Shown here in pieces: positions 18,294 to 26,480 of a stretch of DNA of 64,000 nt; the stretch's first letter is position 1, and each line of letters starts with the position of its first letter. A program made the position numbers and the translations under genes. This stretch comes from Rhodoferax aquaticus (GTDB lineage Bacteria; Pseudomonadota; Gammaproteobacteria; Burkholderiales; Burkholderiaceae_C). The notes below the pieces were generated by a model. The model saw nothing but the letters and a program-made list of their open reading frames with translations. It made no database searches and was not told the origin of the DNA. The stretch lies in assembly GCF_006974105.1 (NCBI RefSeq), contig NZ_CP036282.1, forward strand, positions 3,658,001 to 3,722,000, written 5' to 3'.

Positions 18294-19853
18294 TTATTGC
18301 TGCAAGAACATGCGGTAGACCGGGTTGGCGGTTTCTTCCACATGCGGGTAGTCCAAGGTCTGCAAAAACTTGGCAAATGCTTTGTCGTCGGCTTTGGGCA
18401 CCTGCAGGCCCACCAAAATGCGGCCATAGTCTGCGCCTTGGTTTCGGTAATGGAAGAGGCTGATATTCCAACCCGGGCGCATCAAACTCAAAAACTTCAT
18501 CAGCGCACCGGGCCGCTCAGGGAACACAAAGCGCAGCAAGCGCTCGTCTTGCGCCAAGCTCGATATACCCCCCACCATGTGGCGAATATGCTCTTTGGCC
18601 AGCTCGTCATGGGTCAGGTCTAAGGTGGCGAACTTGTGCCGCGTGAAGTGCGTGGCGATTTTCTTTGACTCGCCTTTGCCCTGCGTGGTAATTCCCACAA
18701 ACACATGGGCCTTGGCGCTGTCGCTGATGCGGTAGTTGAACTCGGTCACATTGCGCGGACCACCCGGCAATTCGCCAATCAACTCACAAAACCGCTTAAA
18801 GCTGCCACGCTCTTCGGGAATGGTCACGGCAAACAAGGCCTCACGCTCTTCACCCACTTCAGCGCGTTCGGCGACAAAGCGCAAGCGGTCAAAGTTCATG
18901 TTAGCGCCACACAAAATGGCGGCATAGGTCTGCCCCTTGGTCTTGTGGGTTGCCACATACTGCTTGATAGCGGCCACAGCTAAAGCACCAGCGGGCTCCA
19001 CGATAGAGCGGGTGTCCACAAATATGTCTTTGATAGCGGCGCACACGGCGTCGGTGTCCACGGTCATGAACTCGTCAACCAGCCCACGCGCCACTCGGAA
19101 GGTTTCTTCGCCTACTAACTTGACAGCCGTGCCATCAGAAAACAAGCCTACGTCCGGCAAAGTGACACGCTTCTTGGCGGCCACAGACTGGATCATGGCG
19201 TCGGAGTCGTTCATCTGCACCCCAATCACCTTGATCGATGGATCAACCGCCTTGATGTAGTTGGCCACGCCGGAAACCAAGCCGCCGCCGCCAATGGCCA
19301 CAAACACGGCGTCCAATGGCTTGTTGCCCAAGGTCTGCACTTGTCGCAGTATCTCCATGGCGATGGTGCCCTGCCCCGCAATCACATCCGGGTCATCAAA
19401 CGGGTGCACAAAGGTAAGCCCCTGCTTCTTTTGCAAGACCAAGGCGTGGGTATAGGCGTCAGAGTAACTGTCGCCATGCAGTACCACCTCGCCCCCAAAG
19501 CCACGCACAGCATCCACTTTGACCTGCGGCGTAGTGGTAGGCATCACGATCACGGCCCGCGTGCCAAGCTTGCTTGCACTCAAGGCTACGCCTTGGGCAT
19601 GGTTGCCTGCGGAGGCGCAGATTACGCCTTTCTTCAGCTGCTCAGGCGTCAAATGCGCCATCTTGTTATAGGCGCCGCGCAACTTAAAGCTGCGCACGGC
19701 TTGCTGGTCTTCGCGCTTTAACAGCACCGTGTTGCCCAAGCGTTGGCCCAGTTGTGCGGCGGGTTGCAAGGCGGTCTCGGTGGCCACGTCGTAGACACGG
19801 GCAGTCAATATCTTCTTAAGGTAGTCAGCAGGTTTCAGGGGTTTGGTGGTCAT
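18294..19853 (-). CDS. ilvA: Threonine ammonia-lyase, biosynthetic (IlvA)
   Basis: PLP-dependent enzyme turning L-threonine into 2-oxobutanoate and ammonia, the first step of isoleucine synthesis. At 519 aa it matches the long, isoleucine-feedback-regulated class. The PLP lysine is in RSFKLRGAYNKM near residue 60, ASAGNHAQGVA near 82 is a substrate loop, and VAIGGGGLVSG near 190 holds the phosphate. The last ~190 residues are two ACT-like regulatory repeats, beginning around EEREALFAVTIPEERGSF and again at HMVGGI. It begins a short minus-strand operon with the 5'-nucleotidase gene and is divergent from the OsmC gene. Confidence 0.95.
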   Translation of the reverse strand: MTTKPLKPADYLKKILTARVYDVATETALQPAAQLGQRLGNTVLLKREDQQAVRSFKLRGAYNKMAHLTPEQLKKGVICASAGNHAQGVALSASKLGTRAVIVMPTTTPQVKVDAVRGFGGEVVLHGDSYSDAYTHALVLQKKQGLTFVHPFDDPDVIAGQGTIAMEILRQVQTLGNKPLDAVFVAIGGGGLVSGVANYIKAVDPSIKVIGVQMNDSDAMIQSVAAKKRVTLPDVGLFSDGTAVKLVGEETFRVARGLVDEFMTVDTDAVCAAIKDIFVDTRSIVEPAGALAVAAIKQYVATHKTKGQTYAAILCGANMNFDRLRFVAERAEVGEEREALFAVTIPEERGSFKRFCELIGELPGGPRNVTEFNYRISDSAKAHVFVGITTQGKGESKKIATHFTRHKFATLDLTHDELAKEHIRHMVGGISSLAQDERLLRFVFPERPGALMKFLSLMRPGWNISLFHYRNQGADYGRILVGLQVPKADDKAFAKFLQTLDYPHVEETANPVYRMFLQQ

Positions 19854-19957
19854 AGGCGCTTCTGAGGTGTGTCCAGATGATAATCGCCACCACCCACGTC
19901 AGCGCTAAGGCTGGCCCGTTGGGGTACTTCACTCGCCACATCAAGGATTGATTCACC

Positions 19958-20410
19958 ATGGAATGCACCGTCAGCTGGACAGGCAACTTAAACACGCGCT
20001 CAGGCATGGGCTTTCTGGCCGAAACCGGAAGTGGCCACACCCTCATGATGGACGGTGCGCCCGACGCTGACAAACCCGAAAACGGCGGCCAAAACTTGGC
20101 CCCACGCCCGCTAGAAACCGTGCTGGCCGGCACGGGTGGTTGCACCGCGTATGACGTGGTTCTGATCTTAAAGAGAGGCCGCCACGCGGTACAAGGCTGC
20201 ACCGTCAAGCTCAGCGCCGAGCGCGCCACCACCGAACCCAAGGTGTTTACCAAAATTCACATGCATTTCACCGTCACCGGCAAGAACATTCCTGCCGCTG
20301 CGGTGGAGCGCGCCGTGGCCATGAGCCATGAAAAGTATTGCTCGGCCAGCATCATGTTGGCAAAAACGGCAGACATCACCACCAGTTTCGAGTTGCAAGA
20401 AGCGGCTTAA
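19958..20410 (+). CDS. OsmC family peroxiredoxin-like protein
   Basis: A 150-aa protein of the OsmC/Ohr superfamily, thiol peroxidases that reduce organic or fatty-acid hydroperoxides in the cytoplasm. The two reactive cysteines are visible: one in GTGGCTAYDVV near residue 60 and one in HEKYCSASIML near residue 128. The N-terminal beta part carries GHTLMMDG. The start ATG at 19958 was chosen as the first codon giving the usual family length. It is divergent from ilvA across about 100 bases. The spacing and motifs fit the OsmC/YhfA-like branch more than Ohr. Confidence 0.88.
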   Translation: MECTVSWTGNLNTRSGMGFLAETGSGHTLMMDGAPDADKPENGGQNLAPRPLETVLAGTGGCTAYDVVLILKRGRHAVQGCTVKLSAERATTEPKVFTKIHMHFTVTGKNIPAAAVERAVAMSHEKYCSASIMLAKTADITTSFELQEAA

Positions 20411-20477
20411 GGCAGGTAGCACCGCACATCCGGTGTAACCCTCACCGCAAATGGGGTGCGCCGCCTAGCCAGAGCCG

Positions 20478-21113
20478 CTAGATGCGGTATGCCACCGTAG
20501 TCATGACTTTGGCGGCTGCTTGCATCAGGGCTTTGACAGGCTGGGGCAATGTGGCAGCGCCGGCATGGTGGGCATCATCCGCATGGCGCAGTTCGTCGTC
20601 CCGCATCTGCGCAACGATCGCCCGCGATGCGTGGTCTTGCGCTGGCAACTCCGCCAAGTGGCTATCGAGGTGTGCGCCTACTTGGGTTTCGGTTTCCACC
20701 ACGAACCCCAAGCTAACTGCATCACCCAAGCGGCCTGCGACCAAGCCAATTCCAAAAGCACCGGCGTACCAGAGCGGGTTCAGCAAGGAAGTGCGCCCGC
20801 CCAACTCTTGCAAGCGCTGTTCGGTCCATGCCAAGTGGTCAGTCTCTTCAGCGCATGCGCGCTGAAAGTGCTCGCGCAACTTGGCATTGGGAGTAGTCAG
20901 TGCCTGCGCTGTGTACAAAGCCTGCGCGCACACCTCGCCCACATGGTTGACGCGCATCAGCGCGGCGGCGTGCTCGTTTTGGGCTGGACTCAACTCAGCA
21001 CCACGTTCGACTGACTCAGGACAGCCCAAGGAAGCATGTGGCTTGGCAAACAGGGTACGCAGTGCTCTATCGGCAGCGATGAGATAGGCGTCTTTGATAC
21101 GGGGTTGCAACAT
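20478..21113 (-). CDS. coq7: Demethoxyubiquinone hydroxylase Coq7
   Basis: Di-iron monooxygenase for the penultimate ring hydroxylation in ubiquinone synthesis, membrane-associated. The 211-aa length from the ATG at 21113 is typical; an in-frame start at 21209 would add 32 unlike residues and overlap the palindrome at 21172-21211. Iron ligands are visible in [12 protein letters not shown] (Glu), [15 protein letters not shown] (Glu and His), the second-repeat [12 protein letters not shown] (Glu) and [15 protein letters not shown] (Glu and His). It is divergent from the first porin gene across about 220 bases that hold a long dyad. Confidence 0.92.
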   Translation of the reverse strand: MLQPRIKDAYLIAADRALRTLFAKPHASLGCPESVERGAELSPAQNEHAAALMRVNHVGEVCAQALYTAQALTTPNAKLREHFQRACAEETDHLAWTEQRLQELGGRTSLLNPLWYAGAFGIGLVAGRLGDAVSLGFVVETETQVGAHLDSHLAELPAQDHASRAIVAQMRDDELRHADDAHHAGAATLPQPVKALMQAAAKVMTTVAYRI

Positions 21114-21171
21114 CGTCCCGAGTCTAATGGATGACCTAAACGCGCACTTGATCTGCATCCAATCTGCTGCA

Positions 21172-21211
21172 TTTTGCATAGAAACAACAGCTGCGTTGTT
21201 TTTATGCAAAA
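21172..21211. promoter_or_regulatory. 40-bp near-perfect palindrome between coq7 and porin 1
   Basis: Outer arms TTTTGCATA and TATGCAAAA and inner arms AAACAAC and GTTGTTT are exact reverse complements. One mismatched base separates outer from inner arm on each side, and a 6-base centre (AGCTGC) lies between. It sits 58 bases upstream of the coq7 start and 124 bases upstream of porin 1. There is no T-run on either side, so an operator for a dimeric regulator or an mRNA 5' hairpin is more likely than a terminator. Confidence 0.6.
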
Positions 21212-21335
21212 CTTTGGCCGCTTATTAGAACTGTCACATGCGCTCAGTAAACTAGCGCCAATTTCAAGCTAACCGTTAGCAGAAAGAGACCGTCCCAACA
21301 GTGGGGCTTATACCTAGTTATTGGAGTTTTTCATG

Positions 21336-22376
21336 ATGAAAAAAACACTCGTAGCAGTTGCAGTTTTGGCAGCTTGCTCCGCATCTTTCGCCCAAGTAAC
21401 AATGTCCGGCAAACTGGGCTTCAGCTACCAAAAGAATGCCAAGGCAGCTACTGGTGCAGCTAACCATGGCATGCAAATGGCCGACGGCGATGTTGGCTTT
21501 AAAGCTGTTGAAGACATCGGCGGCGGCGTGTCCGTGTCTGCAGACGCGCGCTTGAAGCTGCGTGGCCGTGACACAACAGTCACCGCTCGCGATGCCATCT
21601 TGGGCGTAAAGGGTTCCAACTTCGGTTTGACTTTGGCTTCTGTAGAAGTTGCCTCCCCTCTGTTTGCTGGCCATGCTGGTGCACCCGTTTCTTTGGCAAC
21701 TGGCCATGACAACGACGGCAACCGCGCTCCATTGGACACCACTTACAACGCAGACGTTGCAACTCTTTCCATCCCATTTGGCGCATTCACAGGTAGCTTG
21801 GCCTACTCTGAAGTCAACAACGGCAAAGGGATTTTTGGTACCAACACAGTTGTGGGCACCCAGGACACTTCTGGTGGTAACAATTCCGGCTTGACCAGCA
21901 CTGGCTTAGGTTTGGCTTACGTCGACGGCCCAGTCGCAGTGGCAGTGGACTTCACCGTATTTGCAGCCACAGCTGCAACACCCTTGTTCACCGCGGCTCA
22001 ACTCAACTTGGCTGATGGCTTGGCTCGTACCACATTGACAGGTACCTACGACTTTGGCGTCGCCAAGGTTGGCTTGGGTCTGCAAACCAAGAACCATGGT
22101 TTGCCAAACCAATACACATTGGGTTTGAACGTACCAGTGGGTGCCATCTCCTTTGGTTTGATTTACTCCGCTCGTAACTCGCAAGAAGCTGACGCCTCAG
22201 TCGGCCTAGGCAAAGAAGACGCGCGCTCCGCAGCTGCTGTCGGCCTGGACTACAACTTCAGCAAAACTACTGCTTTGAACGTTAGCTACGGTACATATAC
22301 CGGCAGCAACACCACCATCGGCGGTAAAGAAACTTTGGAAAACGAATACCGCATTCGTTTGATGAAGAAGTTTTAA
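21336..22376 (+). CDS. Outer-membrane porin 1 (Gram-negative porin family)
   Basis: Trimeric beta-barrel general porin, ~346 aa before processing. The signal peptide MKKTLVAVAVLAACSASFAQ is followed by mature VTMSGKLGFSYQKNAK and it ends RIRLMKKF, with the terminal Phe needed for BAM recognition. GGAG lies 9 bases before the ATG at 21336 and 6 before the ATG at 21333; either may be used. Barrel features include DVGFKAVEDIGGGVSVSADARLKL (given here only as an example of alternating strands, GFKAVEDIGGG). The presumed L3 loop near residue 110-130 has no cysteine. It is the first of four tandem paralogues and has its own terminator at 22427. Confidence 0.92.
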   Translation: MKKTLVAVAVLAACSASFAQVTMSGKLGFSYQKNAKAATGAANHGMQMADGDVGFKAVEDIGGGVSVSADARLKLRGRDTTVTARDAILGVKGSNFGLTLASVEVASPLFAGHAGAPVSLATGHDNDGNRAPLDTTYNADVATLSIPFGAFTGSLAYSEVNNGKGIFGTNTVVGTQDTSGGNNSGLTSTGLGLAYVDGPVAVAVDFTVFAATAATPLFTAAQLNLADGLARTTLTGTYDFGVAKVGLGLQTKNHGLPNQYTLGLNVPVGAISFGLIYSARNSQEADASVGLGKEDARSAAAVGLDYNFSKTTALNVSYGTYTGSNTTIGGKETLENEYRIRLMKKF

Positions 22377-22426
22377 TTAACGCGTAGTTTGAGTTGCCTG
22401 CTTTGCGGTAGGCAGCTGCGAATTTC

Positions 22427-22453
22427 AAAGCCCGGCACTGCCGGGCTTTTTTT
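22427..22453 (+). terminator. Intrinsic terminator after porin 1
   Basis: Stem AAAGCCCGG / CCGGGCTTT with loop CACTG, followed by seven T residues. It lies about 50 bases past the porin 1 stop codon. Confidence 0.92.
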
Positions 22454-22643
22454 ATTAGGGTTATCCCGCGTAACAATAATGAAACATTTCTAAGTAATTT
22501 TTCGCTTTTTTGCGGATCCAAGCAGGTACCGGCTTGTACCAACCACATGTTCATGATTCAATTTGACTTGGCTCGTAAAGGCCGACTTCGCTATCGCGAG
22601 ACATCGCGCAAAAGCTTTATTGTCATAACTGGAGACACGGAAC

Positions 22644-23687
22644 ATGAAAAAAACACTCATCGCCTTGGCTGTGCTGGCCGCTGCAGGCACTAGCTTCGCC
22701 CAAGTTACGGTCAGCGGAAAACTTGGTTTTTCTTACCAAAAGAATGCCAATGCAGCTGGCGGTGCTGCCAATCACGGTATGCAAATGGCTGATGGCGACA
22801 TTGGATTTAAGGCAGTCGAAGATCTTGGTGGCGGTATGTCCATTACTGCAGATACACGCATGAAACTGCGTGGCCGTGACACCACTATCGATGGACGCGA
22901 TGCACACCTGACGCTTGTAACTGGCGTAGGAGCCTTTCGCTTGGCAGCAGCAGAAACTTGCTCCAAGCTAGAAGATGTAATGTCTGGCGCTACATCCACT
23001 TCAACAGGCATTGATAGCAAATTCAGCGCCTTAGACACCTGCAGCAACGTGGACGCAGCGTCATACATCGTTCCTGTGGGCCCCTTCACAGGTACTTTGT
23101 CTTACATCGAATTCGTTCCAGGCGCTGGGGTGGCAAGCACTGTGACCGCTTGGGTCGTTGGAGGAACCTACAGCTCTGGTCCTCTGATGGTTAGCTTGGA
23201 TCACACCGCTTACCAAGCGGACAAAACCGCGGGGCTAGCAGTATCACCAACAACCACCGTGGCTGGGTTTGGATCCTACGCAGATGGTGGAAGCCGTACT
23301 CGCTTGGTTGGCTCCTATGACTTTGGTGTTGCGAAAGTCGGCGCAGGATTTCAAGTCAAGAACAAATCCGCCGCAGACCAATACCTGCTGAGCTTGGCCG
23401 TGCCAGTTGGCGCATTGACCTTCGGCATCGACTACGCCAACCGTGCCGCACAAGGCAACCCAGACCTTGACGCTGCCGCTAAAGGTGCAGCTTCTGCTGT
23501 TTATGGTGTTGCCAACGGTGACGATTCACGCACCTACTTGGCCGTTGGAGCAACCTACGCTTTGAGCAAGACAACGAGCTTCAATGTCACCGCGGCACAA
23601 CACACAGGCGCTGGTGCAAACTCACTTACCGGTGCTAAAGCCCAGTACGAAAATGAGTACCGCATGCGCTTGATGAAGTCTTTCTAA
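22644..23687 (+). CDS. Outer-membrane porin 2
   Basis: A 347-aa porin paralogue with signal peptide MKKTLIALAVLAAAGTSFAQ, mature start VTVSGKLGFSYQKNAN, and C-terminus RMRLMKSF ending in Phe. Its first ~100 residues are nearly the same as porin 1, after which loops diverge strongly. The stretch ETCSKLEDV...DTCSNVD holds two cysteines about 25 residues apart in the presumed L3 region, as in porin 3 and unlike porins 1 and 4; a disulfide in the eyelet loop is possible. GGAG lies upstream of the ATG. A 190-base gap after the porin 1 terminator probably holds its own promoter. Confidence 0.92.
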   Translation: MKKTLIALAVLAAAGTSFAQVTVSGKLGFSYQKNANAAGGAANHGMQMADGDIGFKAVEDLGGGMSITADTRMKLRGRDTTIDGRDAHLTLVTGVGAFRLAAAETCSKLEDVMSGATSTSTGIDSKFSALDTCSNVDAASYIVPVGPFTGTLSYIEFVPGAGVASTVTAWVVGGTYSSGPLMVSLDHTAYQADKTAGLAVSPTTTVAGFGSYADGGSRTRLVGSYDFGVAKVGAGFQVKNKSAADQYLLSLAVPVGALTFGIDYANRAAQGNPDLDAAAKGAASAVYGVANGDDSRTYLAVGATYALSKTTSFNVTAAQHTGAGANSLTGAKAQYENEYRMRLMKSF

Positions 23688-23716
23688 GACTTTGAAACTG
23701 CTGACTTAGCAAGGCA

Positions 23717-23747
23717 AAAGCCTCTCGCGGAAGCGGGAGGCTTTTTT
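23717..23747 (+). terminator. Intrinsic terminator after porin 2
   Basis: Stem AAAGCCTCTCGC / GCGGGAGGCTTT (one G-T wobble) with a GGAA loop and a run of six T residues, about 30 bases past the stop codon. Confidence 0.92.
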
Positions 23748-23944
23748 GTTTGGAAAGTGATTCTGTGAGTGGCACTCAAGTCAGCAATGTGTTGCGTTTT
23801 TGTGTCACTTTACAAAATTACCCATCACAAATGATTAACACCCTTGAGTTTTCGTGGTGAAATTCTTTCAGGCGTTTAGTTGCCTTGATCAGAAAACTTG
23901 ATTGACAATTTTTCTGTTTCTTTAACCCTTATTGAGAGTCTTCA

Positions 23945-24979
23945 ATGAAAAAATCACTCGTCGCATTGGCAGTATTGGCTGCTTCAGGCGCTTCCTTCGC
24001 GCAAGTTACTGTGTCCGGCGCTTTGGGATTCAGCTTCCAAAAGAACGCAACTACTCCTGGCACAGCTGCTACCAAAGGCATGCAAATGACCGATGGCAAG
24101 ATTAACTTCGAAGCCAAGGAAGATTTGGGCGGCGGCATGTCTTTGACTGCAGCTCAGTCTTTCAACTTGAAGGGCCGTGACACCGGATTGAGCGCACGTG
24201 ACGCTTCTTTGACTTTGGCTACTAAAGCAGCTACTTTGCAGTTGGGCGCAATTGAGCGTTGCACACGTATCGACAACGTAGCTGGTGCACCTGTGTCCTT
24301 GGCTACTGGCCATGACGCTGGCACCGCTGGCGCGCCATTGGACTACTCTACATTCACATTGGACGGTTCTTGCCACAATGTGGACACAGCTGCTGTGAGC
24401 TTGCCTTTGGGCGCAGTGACTCTGGGCGCTTCTTACAATGAAGTGTCCGGTGTTGCACCAGGCGCAGCTGCTGGCACTGCCAACAGCACTGGCGGTAACG
24501 TTGGTGGCGTGAACTACTACCTGTTGTCTGCTGACTACGCTGCAGGCGCCTTGGCTATTGGCATTGACTACCGCACTGTCAAGGCTGACAACGCTGCAAA
24601 CACCGCTTTCTCGCCAGCGGCTTTCAACGACGGTTTGGCTACCACCAGCCTGTCCGCTAGCTACGATTTTGGCTTTGCCAAAATTGGCGCTGGTATCAAG
24701 ACAGCTAACCACAATGCGCCTACACAAACAACATTCAGCGTGGCTGCTCCTTTGAGCTCTGCTGCAACTGTTGGCTTGATCTACTCTAACCGTGCATCCG
24801 TGTCTACAGACGCTGCTTACTTCAACACAGCCGTAAACTCTGTCAGCGCAACAGCTATTGGTATTGACTACAAACTGAGCAAGTTGACAGTTCTGAACGC
24901 AAGCTACGGCATGTACTCTGGCTTGAACAACAGCCCTATCGACAACGAATACCGCATTCGTTTGTTGAAGTCCTTCTAA
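23945..24979 (+). CDS. Outer-membrane porin 3
   Basis: A 344-aa porin with signal peptide MKKSLVALAVLAASGASFAQ, mature VTVSGALGFSFQKNAT, and C-terminus RIRLLKSF. Cysteines in ERCTRIDNV and GSCHNVD fall in the presumed L3 region and match the positions of those in porin 2. The gene favours T-ending and TTG/GCT codons (ttg, gct, tct), giving it a lower GC than its neighbours; this may reflect very high expression or a different origin. A TTGACA hexamer lies at 23902-23907 but no convincing -10 box at standard spacing was found. Its terminator at 25017 is the strongest of the array. Confidence 0.92.
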   Translation: MKKSLVALAVLAASGASFAQVTVSGALGFSFQKNATTPGTAATKGMQMTDGKINFEAKEDLGGGMSLTAAQSFNLKGRDTGLSARDASLTLATKAATLQLGAIERCTRIDNVAGAPVSLATGHDAGTAGAPLDYSTFTLDGSCHNVDTAAVSLPLGAVTLGASYNEVSGVAPGAAAGTANSTGGNVGGVNYYLLSADYAAGALAIGIDYRTVKADNAANTAFSPAAFNDGLATTSLSASYDFGFAKIGAGIKTANHNAPTQTTFSVAAPLSSAATVGLIYSNRASVSTDAAYFNTAVNSVSATAIGIDYKLSKLTVLNASYGMYSGLNNSPIDNEYRIRLLKSF

Positions 24980-25016
24980 TTTGACGCTGGCTTTTGCCAG
25001 CTGATGGTTTGAAGCA

Positions 25017-25046
25017 AACCCGTTACTTCGGTAGCGGGTTTTTTTT
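25017..25046 (+). terminator. Intrinsic terminator after porin 3 with UUCG tetraloop
   Basis: Stem AACCCGTTAC / GTAGCGGGTT (one wobble) closed by a UUCG loop, then six further T residues. A second hairpin, GCTGGC-TTTT-GCCAGC, lies just upstream at about 24985-25001. Confidence 0.93.
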
Positions 25047-25223
25047 CGTCTGCACGTATCAAAACCCTGTTGTAAAAACTCGACAATTCGTAGGGCGCCG
25101 CATCTAACCTAGTAGTAACGCTAAGGTCACTTCGCTGCATGGTGGGTATGCTGACCTCTGATACTTTGATTAAGTGTCTTTGGCTTCGTTATCTATCTCA
25201 TAACATTTACAAGAGACGTATTT

Positions 25224-26378
25224 ATGAAAAAATCACTCGTCGCGTTGGCCGTTTTAGCGGCTTCTGGCGCTTCTTTTGCGCAAGTTACGGTGTCTGGCGC
25301 ATTGGGCATGAGTTACCAAAAAGACCGCACCACGCCTAAGGCAGTGCACGGCTTGCAAATGACCGATGGCCACATCACCTTCACCGCAAAAGAAGACTTG
25401 GGCGCAGGCTACTCCATTACCGCCAAGTCCGAAATGTTGCTCCGCGGCCGTGATACGGCCTTGAGCGCACGCGACGCTACTTTGAACTTGATGACACCAG
25501 TGGGGCTAATCACAATGGGCGCTTTGGATGCAAGCAACAGCATCATTGGGCGTGGCTGGGCGGATGCTCCTGTTTCCCTTCCTACAGGCTTTGATGGCGA
25601 AGTCATTCGTGGCGGCAACAATGTCGACGTTATTGCGTTCAACACCCGCCTAGCGGGAATTGTGGTTGGAGCTGCATACTCGGAAAGCGGTTCAAAAGAT
25701 GTCAATGACCTAGCTGACGCATTCGGCGCGATGGGGGCTTTGACTGGCGGCGCAGCCGGAAACAAAATTGCAGGCGGCCCTGGCGGTGGTGGCGGCCCCT
25801 TGCAACACGTTTCGCTCAACGCGAGCTACGACAATGGCCCGATTTCTGTAGGCATGTCCATTGGCCAAGATTCATTGAGCATCAGCTCCTTGCAAGATGC
25901 CAGTGCCGCTGCACTTTTCAAAGCCGGCTACGAAGGACGCCAAAGCACCAACATCTCTGGCTCCTATGACTTTGGTAGCTTCAAAGTTGGTGCTGGATTT
26001 AGCACAAAAACCAAAGGCTGGGCAAATGAAACTGTTGTCGGCTTGACTGTTCCCGCTGGTGCAGCCACGTTCGGCCTGATCTACGCACAAAAAGGCGACG
26101 ACAGTAAATCACTGGGTGACGGCATCCGTGCAGACTCTGCGGGTGGAACATTAGGTGCGGCCGTTGCTTCTCTGACAACAGCTGATGTCAAGGGTACTGC
26201 GGCGCGTAGCGGTGTTGCAGTGGGTATGGACTACGCATTGAGCAAGCTCACAACCATTAATGTGAGCTACGGTGTTTACGATGTGAAAGATCCAGAGCGC
26301 GTCAACCCAGTAGCTAGTTTGCGCAAGACCGCCTCCAACACCAACGAGTACCGCATTCGTTTGCTGAAGGCGTTTTAA
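25224..26378 (+). CDS. Outer-membrane porin 4 with glycine-rich insertion
   Basis: The longest paralogue, 384 aa, with the same signal peptide as porin 3 and C-terminus RIRLLKAF. The extra length comes from loops, including the Gly/Ala-rich stretch GGAAGNKIAGGPGGGGGP near residues 175-192 and a longer loop before the last strands (SLGDGIRADSAGGTLGAAV). It has no cysteine in the presumed L3 region. The first 20 codons are almost the same as porin 3 at the nucleotide level, evidence of recent duplication or gene conversion. It ends the array. Confidence 0.92.
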   Translation: MKKSLVALAVLAASGASFAQVTVSGALGMSYQKDRTTPKAVHGLQMTDGHITFTAKEDLGAGYSITAKSEMLLRGRDTALSARDATLNLMTPVGLITMGALDASNSIIGRGWADAPVSLPTGFDGEVIRGGNNVDVIAFNTRLAGIVVGAAYSESGSKDVNDLADAFGAMGALTGGAAGNKIAGGPGGGGGPLQHVSLNASYDNGPISVGMSIGQDSLSISSLQDASAAALFKAGYEGRQSTNISGSYDFGSFKVGAGFSTKTKGWANETVVGLTVPAGAATFGLIYAQKGDDSKSLGDGIRADSAGGTLGAAVASLTTADVKGTAARSGVAVGMDYALSKLTTINVSYGVYDVKDPERVNPVASLRKTASNTNEYRIRLLKAF

Positions 26379-26421
26379 GCTCCCTTAAGCGCACACAGCG
26401 CTTAGGTTTTTTCGATCTCTG

Positions 26422-26454
26422 AGCCCCACTGCCCGCACAGCGTGGGGCTTTTTT
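26422..26454 (+). terminator. Intrinsic terminator after porin 4
   Basis: Arms AGCCCCAC and GTGGGGCT, 12-base loop, then six T residues; about 45 bases past the stop codon and just ahead of the M20 gene. Confidence 0.88.
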
Positions 26455-26480
26455 GCGCCTATCCGTTTTATGCTCAGGGT

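Noticed and set aside
23902..23930. Promoter of porin 3 based on TTGACA at 23902
   Set aside because: No acceptable -10 hexamer at 16-18 bases; left unassigned.
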